Below are positions 19,356 to 24,966 of a DNA stretch of 24,966 nt, piece after piece. The translations under genes were made by a program, and so were the position numbers. The DNA is from Priapulus caudatus (Eukaryota > Priapulida > Priapulimorpha > Priapulimorphida > Priapulidae), in contig NW_014578372.1 in the NCBI RefSeq assembly GCF_000485595.1, forward strand, positions 57,327 through 82,292. Direction: 5' to 3'. How positions within the stretch are numbered: position 1 is the stretch's first letter; every line of letters begins with the position of its first letter. A model generated the notes under the pieces. That model was given only the letters and a program-made list of their open reading frames with translations. It searched no databases and was not told the origin of the DNA.

Positions 19356-19548
19356 CCGGTGGAGAACTACGACGAGTGGCGCCTCCTATACTTCATCTCC
19401 TTCCTGCTGCTCGTCGGCTTCTTCGTTCTCAACATGTTCGTCGGCGTCGTCGTCGAAAACTTCCACAAGTGTCGCGCGTCGCAGGAGCAGGAGGACCGCG
19501 TGCGACGCGAGGCAAAGCTGCTCAAGAAACTCGAGAAGAAACGAAAGA
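19356..19548 (+). CDS. CACNA1G: Cav3 exon: domain III S6 and start of the III-IV linker
   Basis: Sixty-four codons read [20 protein letters not shown] and [20 protein letters not shown] (S6), then a charged helix [20 protein letters not shown] and [21 protein letters not shown] is a Cav3 signature. The following acidic/basic stretch is a predicted helix of the cytoplasmic III-IV linker. The acceptor is CCGTACAG. The donor gtatgg at 19549 ends the exon in phase 1 (A), completed by GA in the next exon to arginine, giving KKRK-R-MKAPPYY. A second possible donor, gttggt at 19585, has the same phase and would insert [12 protein letters not shown]. If no donor is used, the frame runs to a TGA at 19605-19607. 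Confidence 0.95.
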
Positions 19549-20917
19549 GTATGGGCATGGAGGCTGCTGCGTCCTCGGCGCACGGTTGGTTCCCCTTCGC
19601 GCACTGAGTCTGGCTCCTCCCCCCTCTCCCCCTCCCCTTTACAAAAAAGGGGGTTGTTGAAAGATTGAGGTCGGCGAATGACCTTGAAAATCCGTCTCTG
19701 GCGACCTCTAAAAGGTCTCTTTGTTGACAGCATGCTGGCATTGTGGTTGGATTATCTCTACTACAACTTTTACTACTACTATTACTGATAATCTCTATCA
19801 TCTATTACATCTACTTCCTCCTCTATCCACTTGTGCACCTTCCTCAGTCTGTATGCTGTTCTTTTCCCTTTGAGAAGAATACGGTAGCATACACGACAGA
19901 AGTTGAAATCTTTCCAACAGGCGCTATTTATAGTTATAGGTGTATTGAGTTTCGCATGCAGGGTTTGTCACGCGTCGTTTCGACTCATGCATGCTGCATA
20001 TATTTGTGTGTGTGCATCCGTGAACGCATAGAGAATGAATGGTGCATCTTTCCCGCTAACGTTCTCCATAAATCCGCAACAGATTTTCGCTTAAACATGA
20101 CGTCTCGTTTCTTTTACCAACTCGTCTGTTTTTGGAGCGTATGCCATATCGTGAGTGACGTAACGGAATGACAGCAGTGTCGTCTGCTAAAGTGAAGATT
20201 ATGGTGATTTTTGGTGATAGTTTGCCGAGAGCTAGTCTAGGTTGTTACTGATCGTATCCGATCATTGCCCATGCATAGCCTATGATCGATTCCACGCCTC
20301 TACCTAACCTCGGCTGTGCACAGCTTGTCACAGCCACTGAAACTCAGATTGATCACGCTCAAAAAAAAGCTATTGCGATGAAAGACAGCTTTGGTGAAAA
20401 ATACTGGCGAGAATTGCGAAACCTCGCGTGAACAAAAATGGCGTCGAGTTGAAAAAATTAATGCGCTGTGCTTTGTAGTGATTTTATTTTTAGATTGCAC
20501 TGTTTTGAGGCAGGAAATTAGAGATATAGTGTCTTATCTGTAACGTAATCACATAAGAAAGAGCAGAAAGGCAGGCGTGGGGGCGTCGCCAGCCAATTGA
20601 TATTAACTAGTTTCGCGCAAGACTTTAACATTTACACTGCCGATTGTCGGTCGAATAATTGAAAAATTTATCAAATTCGTCAATTTTCCAGCATGAAGTT
20701 GATAGCGTAAACTCAGCATAAGAAATTGCGGGCAGCAGAAATAAAGAAATAAGTAAGAAATAAATAAGAAGTAAATGGCAGGCAGGGGTGGGAGAGTGAC
20801 AACCTACCTCATACAGCCACGCGAACGAAGCAGTGCGGCGGAATCGCCCGAGGTTTGCCGAACACGTGTCGAATAAGCTTGCTACTGCTTCGATCCTGTC
20901 GGTTACATGAGGATTAT

Positions 20918-21111
20918 GACTAGACTACAGCAGCTGCTTTACATGTTGCGCAAGAGACAGAATAGAAGCCAAATAGTGCAACGGTGAACAATTTGCGCTT
21001 GCGACAGAATATAGACCAAAATAGTTTGGTTATATCGGTGAACAATTTGCGGAGGCTTACTGTTGTATGCCCCCTTAAGACTATACTACTGCTGCTTTAC
21101 ATGTTGCGCAA
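20918..21111. repeat. Imperfect local duplications
   Basis: CTGCTTTACATGTTGCGCAA occurs at 20934-20953 and again at 21092-21111, each preceded by a similar GACTA.ACTAC phrase. GGTGAACAATTTGCG occurs at 20983 and 21037. ATGTTGCGCAAC is a near-palindrome. No gene is visible. Confidence 0.7.
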
Positions 21112-21806
21112 CACCCCTGCCATGTTGCGCAACATGAATATAACATCTAGTGTCTCTCGCTATCGGCCGCTACTATAGCTGTGATCATGTGTATAGGTAT
21201 CGCTGTGTCTCGCTCAGTGTGTCGGCGAGGTTTACAGCAGACCCCTAGCTAACTCGTCTTGCTTTGGGGGAAGGAGGAAACCCACACCTGCGCTTTGCAT
21301 TCTGCACAGTTGACAGTTGACAGTTGACAGTTTACTTTTGACGTTACCAGGGGGTGGGAGTGTCTACCACTCCCCGGCCTGTCCACCGCTGGCTGTGGTT
21401 CACATGTATACGTGTATATATATATATATTATAGTGCTCGTGCATGTACGTGGCGATCGAGCACAAAATGGCCGCCGTCCGTCCTGCTTGTCCGCTTTAC
21501 GTGTTGCCTCGCTAGGGGGCGGTGATGTCTCGTCGCATAGCTTCGGTCTGTCAATCATCGTGACGTCATCGTAGTTGTAGTCACCTTGCCCCTCGCACGT
21601 GTTTCCTGTCAACCAATCACGACGGAAATGACGTCCGTCTGTCGGGCGCGAGTCGCCTGGCCCTCGCCATGGCAACCATACACAGAGAGGGCGCTGAGCA
21701 TTTCATTGAAGACGCTTTTCTTACATTGTCAGTAGGGGGGGGGGGTGGCTGCGGGGCCCGTGTGAACCAATCAGGAAACCCCGCGCTTAACGAGCAAGGC
21801 CCCCGC

Positions 21807-21807
<1 letters not shown>

Positions 21808-21850
<43 letters not shown>
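21808..21850. repeat. GTGC microsatellite
   Basis: About ten uninterrupted units of GCGT/GTGC lie in the large III-IV linker intron. The surrounding region is unique sequence. Confidence 0.85.
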
Positions 21851-21852
<2 letters not shown>

Positions 21853-22079
21853 CAGCGGGAGAAGACTCAGTGTGCGTGCCCCGACCACGTGCTCGGAGGC
21901 TGCACTATACTCTCTAATTACTACTAATTAGCATTCATCGTCTAGTTAGTGATCTCGATGTTATCTTTACGGATCTTTCTCTGGCAGACGACATAGCGTA
22001 ACTTGTCGCGACTTGTTCGAACGCGTGCAAGGAGCGGATACGTCACATCCGCCCAAGTGTGGATTTGAATAACACCTCT

Positions 22080-22460
22080 TTCATATATATCATATATATA
22101 TATATATATATATATGATCTATATACTATATATATCATCACTATAATCATCAGATATCATCATATACATCACTATATATATGATATATATTTTATTTATC
22201 TATCTATCTAGATATTAATATCTCTTTCTCGCTCTCTCTCTCGCTCTCTCATTCTCAATCCGGTCTACTCATCTCTCGTCTCCGTCTCTCTCTATTCTAT
22301 ATATAATATATAATATATACTATATATATTATATATAAAAAATAATTAATCAACAAAAATACAATAATAATATAAAAATGTTGCAATTTGTTGCAGAGGA
22401 AAGGAATATATATAATATATATTATATATATATATATATATATACTAGATACTATATTAT
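22080..22460. repeat. AT-rich low-complexity tract with a short CT stretch
   Basis: TATATATA and ATCATATA phrases surround a CT-rich piece (22222-22295). No gene content is present. Confidence 0.8.
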
Positions 22461-22574
22461 TCAAGATACATGGCAGCCGAGCCCTTTCTTCAGCAACAAG
22501 TTACAACCTGTGTTGCTGCGTGTTGCGAGCAAAGCGCCACGCGCGTAGTTCTATGTCGGCTGAGCTACGTGCTT

Positions 22575-22577
<3 letters not shown>

Positions 22578-22630
<53 letters not shown>
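22578..22630. repeat. (CT)n followed by (TA)n compound microsatellite
   Basis: About fifteen CT units are followed directly by about ten TA units. The phrase GCTACGTGCTTTC occurs on both sides (near 22563 and 22631), so the microsatellite sits inside a short direct duplication. Confidence 0.8.
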
Positions 22631-22877
22631 GCTACGTGCTTTCGAGCCTCAGAACTGAATTCGTGGCTAGCGTGTTCATCGATGGCCTGGTATCGTGACT
22701 GCTCAGCGTGAACGCGAGTGTCGACAGCAGGTTACAGCTCCGGCAGACTAGCAGAATCTTCTCTCCGCCGACGGAAAATCTTCTGAATCTTGTCTCCTAG
22801 AAAATAATTATCTTATAGTTTGTCTAGTGCGTCTCCGCCCGTTACGGGGCTGCAGATTTTTTGTCTTTCGGGACAAC

Positions 22878-22904
22878 GATTTTTGTCTCGGAGAGACAAA
22901 AATC
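22878..22904. repeat. Perfect 12-bp hairpin with 3-nt loop
   Basis: GATTTTTGTCTC (22878-22889) is followed by GGA and then its exact complement GAGACAAAAATC (22893-22904). It belongs to a family of GACAAAA and TCTCCTAG phrases scattered through 22750-23085. Confidence 0.8.
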
Positions 22905-23138
22905 TCCTAATCTATCCAGCAGTTCTTCACTCGTCCCCGTCCTGCGGATTCTCCTTTTTAGTTATTGTCTTTAGAAAAGCTGCTCTCGCATCGCAGCGAG
23001 GACAAAAACTCTCGTAGAAGATGGTGACAAAATTCTCTGAGACTAAGACCGAAAGTTTTGCGAAGATAAGATTCTCCTAGTCTGCAAAGAGCTTTACGCC
23101 CTCGCCGTGCTACCACACTGCAGTGCTCATGTAGCGGG

Positions 23139-23800
23139 TTACTCGTCGTCGTCGGCGTCGTCGTCGTCGTCGGCGTCGTCGTCGTCGTCGGCGTCGTCGT
23201 CGTCGTCGTCGTCGTTGTCGTTCGGTCGTCGTCGTCGTCGTGCGTCGGTCGTCGTCGTCGTCGTCGTCGTTCGTCGTCGTTGTCGTCGTCGTCGTTTGTC
23301 GTCGTAGTCGTCGATCGTCGTCGTCGTCGGTCGTCCGCGTCGTCGTCGTCGACGTCGTCGTCGTCGTTCGTCATCGTGTCGTCGGCGCGGGTGCGGCGCG
23401 GTCGGCGGCACGTCATGTCGATCGTCAGTCAGTTGTCGTCGTCGTCGTCGGTTGTACGTCGTCGTCGTTGTCGGTCGTTGTCGTCGTTGTCGGTCGTCGT
23501 CGTGTCGTCGTCGTCGTAGTCGTCCGTCGTCGGCGAGCGGCGGGCGTTGATCGTCCGTAAGTCGTCGTAGTCGTCGTTCGTCGTGCGGCGTCGTCGTCGT
23601 CGTCGTCAAGTCGTGCCGTAGTCGTCGTCGTCGTCGTACGTCGTGCGTCGTCGTCGTCGTAACGTCGTCGTCGTACGTCGAAGACAGATAGTACGTCGTC
23701 GTCGTCGGCGCGGCGGCGTTGTCGTCGTAGTCGTCGTAGTCGTCCGAGTCGTCGCGTCGTCGTCGTCGTCGTCGTCGTTCCGTCGTCGAGGCGTTAACAG
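23139..23800. repeat. TCG/CGT trinucleotide array, about 660 bp
   Basis: (GTC)n or (CGT)n units carry many single-base shifts that change the register. The array is rich in CpG. Open frames on both strands are serine, valine or arginine and aspartate/threonine repeats, typical of a repeat artefact. Confidence 0.93.
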
Positions 23801-23983
23801 GTGCACTCGGTCGTCTGATGTATTTAGACGAGACGCTAACGTAATACTAACTTATCAAAGATCGTAATCAAGAACTAAATCAAAGTTATGTAATCTATGC
23901 TATCTAGGATTAACTAATAAATAGTATTAATTATTATAAAAAGTCGGTATTCAATTCACCTGCCAGCTGATGGGCCGAATGTG

Positions 23984-24080
23984 TTATTAGCTCATAATAT
24001 TATCAGGAGCTAATAATGACAAATTATTGACAAATTATTGACAAATTAATGACAAATTTTGTCATTATTAGCTCCTGATA
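23984..24080. repeat. Palindromic element with 23-bp perfect arms and a third partial arm
   Basis: The arm at 24001-24023 (TATCAGGAGCTAATAATGAC plus AAA) is the exact reverse complement of 24058-24080. The 34-nt spacer contains tandem TTATTGACAAA units. A further TTATTAGCTC at 23984-23993 can pair with 24007-24016, so two alternative stems are possible. It could be a small terminal-inverted-repeat element or a cruciform-forming AT-rich hairpin; no transposase is present. Confidence 0.8.
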
Positions 24081-24143
24081 TTATACAAATGTTAGGTCTA
24101 ACAACAGCCTCCGCACTACTCACACACATAAGCTGCCAGACTT

Positions 24144-24600
24144 GCTGCTACACCTATCTGCATATAGCTGCTACACCAATCTGCGTATAGCTGCTACACC
24201 AATCTGCGTATAGCAGCTACACCTATCTGCGTATAGCTGCTACGCCTATCTGCGTATAGCTGCACAGCCTATCTTGCGTATAAGCTGCTACACGCTTATC
24301 TAGCGTATAGCTGCTACACCTATCTGCGTATAGCCTGCTAACAGCTATCTGGTAAGCTGCTAAGCATATCTCGCGTATAGCTCTACACCTATGCTCGTTA
24401 AGCTGCTTAACATCTATCTGCGTATAGTGCCTGCTACGTCCTGATCGCGTATAGCTGCTATACGTCTATCTGCGTACTCCACGCTGGCTACACCTATCTG
24501 CGTATAGCTGCTACACCTATCTGCGTATAGCTGCTACACCTATCTGCGTATAGCTGCTACACCTTTCTGCGTATAGCTGCTACACCTTTCTGCGTATTGC
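24144..24600. repeat. 23-bp minisatellite, about 20 units
   Basis: The units read GCTGCTACACC then TATCTGCGTATA. They are exact at both ends (24150-24240 and 24480-24600) and noisy with single-base insertions in the middle (24260-24480). The array lies directly upstream of the last visible exon. Confidence 0.92.
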
Positions 24601-24672
24601 CAAAGAGCCTATATTGACTCGTTGGTATAGCTGTGATCATATAGTGTTGTGTGTGGCTGTGTGGTTTCGCAG

Positions 24673-24824
24673 GAATGAAGGCGCCGCCGTACTACATCGG
24701 TTACCGGCCGCTGCGTCTTTTCCTGCACAACGTCTGCACGAGCAAGTACTTCGACCTCGCCATCGCCGCCGTCATCTTCCTCAACGTCATCACCATGGCG
24801 ATGGAATTCTACATGATGCCCGAT
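24673..24824 (+). CDS. CACNA1G: Cav3 exon: end of III-IV linker and domain IV S1
   Basis: Fifty codons follow GA (arginine completed from the previous exon): MKAPPYYIGYRPLRLFLHNV, CTSKYFDLAIAAVIFLNVIT and MAMEFYMMPD. PPYY..YRP.R...H..CTS.YFDL and FLNVITMAME match vertebrate Cav3 at the end of the III-IV linker and domain IV S1. The acceptor is GGTTTCGCAG. The donor gtaggt at 24825 ends the exon in phase 0; reading on would meet a TAG at once. The remainder of domain IV lies beyond the window. Confidence 0.96.
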
Positions 24825-24843
24825 GTAGGTGTGAGGCTGCGCG

Positions 24844-24966
24844 GAATGCATGAGGGAATGCACGGGGTGGGGATGCACGGGGTTAGAATGCACGGGGAAT
24901 GCACGGGGTTAGAATGCACGGGGTGGGGATGCTACGGGGTGGGAATGCACGGGGAATGCACGGGGT
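24844..24966. repeat. Short minisatellite with GAATGCACGGGG units, cut by window end
   Basis: Repeated AATGCACGGGG units with TGGGG or TTAG spacers start about 20 bp after the donor of the last exon and continue past the window end. They form the start of the next intron. Confidence 0.85.

Larger units (their letters stand above)
19549..24672 (+). other. Intron of 5.1 kb, no coding exon recognised
   Basis: The donor is gtatgg and the acceptor GGTTTCGCAG. Positions 19610-20910 are unique sequence. About 20918-21111 contains imperfect duplications (GACTAGACTACAGC-type and GGTGAACAATTTGCG), and 21308-21330 is a CAGTTGA repeat. A GTGC microsatellite lies at 21808-21850, an AT-rich stretch at 22080-22460 and a (CT)n(TA)n stretch at 22578-22630. 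A degenerate GACAAAA/TCTCCTAG family occupies 22750-23085. A TCG array (23139-23800), a palindromic element (23984-24080) and a 23-bp minisatellite (24144-24600) complete it. No alternative III-IV linker exon was recognised, but a very short one could be missed. Confidence 0.75.

Noticed and set aside
22958-23867. Several overlapping open frames on both strands (D/T/R/S/V rich)
   Set aside because: They are translations of the TCG trinucleotide array in different registers.
24144-24600. CRISPR-like array
   Set aside because: The 23-bp units abut directly, with no spacers; this is a minisatellite.

Overview
The window is metazoan nuclear DNA. It holds the middle of one large, intron-rich, plus-strand gene for a voltage-gated T-type (Cav3) calcium channel alpha-1 subunit, co-orthologous to vertebrate CACNA1G/H/I. 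I found 15 coding exons, including one alternative pair. They run from the domain II voltage sensor (S4-S5, 401-586), through the II-III linker and all of domain III, to S1 of domain IV (24673-24824). The gene continues past both window ends. The exons join in matching phases and give recognisable Cav3 motifs: the S4 arginine ladders, the domain III SKDGW filter, and the KNFDSLLW and KYNFDNLG pore-helix lead-ins. Animal-type introns, very rich simple repeats and a duplicated domain II turret exon suggest a protostome-like invertebrate. I cannot name the species.

Layout: 1-400, TG-rich intron end; 401-586, domain II S4-S5; 4133-4253 and 5493-5649, two alternative versions of the domain II S5/turret/pore-helix exon; 7418-7504, 8029-8316, 8850-9066 and 10212-10297, II-III linker; 10900-11025, 12360-12427 and 14409-14586, domain III S1, S2 and S3-S4; 17627-17753, 17940-18065, 18506-18595 and 19356-19548, domain III S5, turret, filter and S6 plus the start of the III-IV linker; 24673-24824, end of the III-IV linker and domain IV S1. 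The domain II exon carrying the selectivity-filter glutamate and S6 is not present where it should be (5650-7417).

The main biological result is the alternative turret pair. Both exons accept phase 2 and end in phase 0. Including both creates an early stop and skipping both shifts the frame, so they must be mutually exclusive. In protostome Cav3 channels such a domain II turret exon choice is known to change sodium versus calcium permeability. Two further in-frame alternative donors are visible, one in the II-III linker and one in the III-IV linker.

The introns are dominated by tandem repeats: TG, CA, GTGA, CT/GA, a 417-bp G run, a roughly 2.7-kb 31-bp minisatellite, a 23-bp minisatellite and a roughly 660-bp TCG array. 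The 31-bp minisatellite runs into the 3' splice site of exon 17627-17753, so almost every unit carries a copy of that acceptor. Several arrays contain noisy single-base indels and two N positions, which look like gap-filled or poorly polished assembly. I see no other protein-coding gene, no RNA gene and no CRISPR array.
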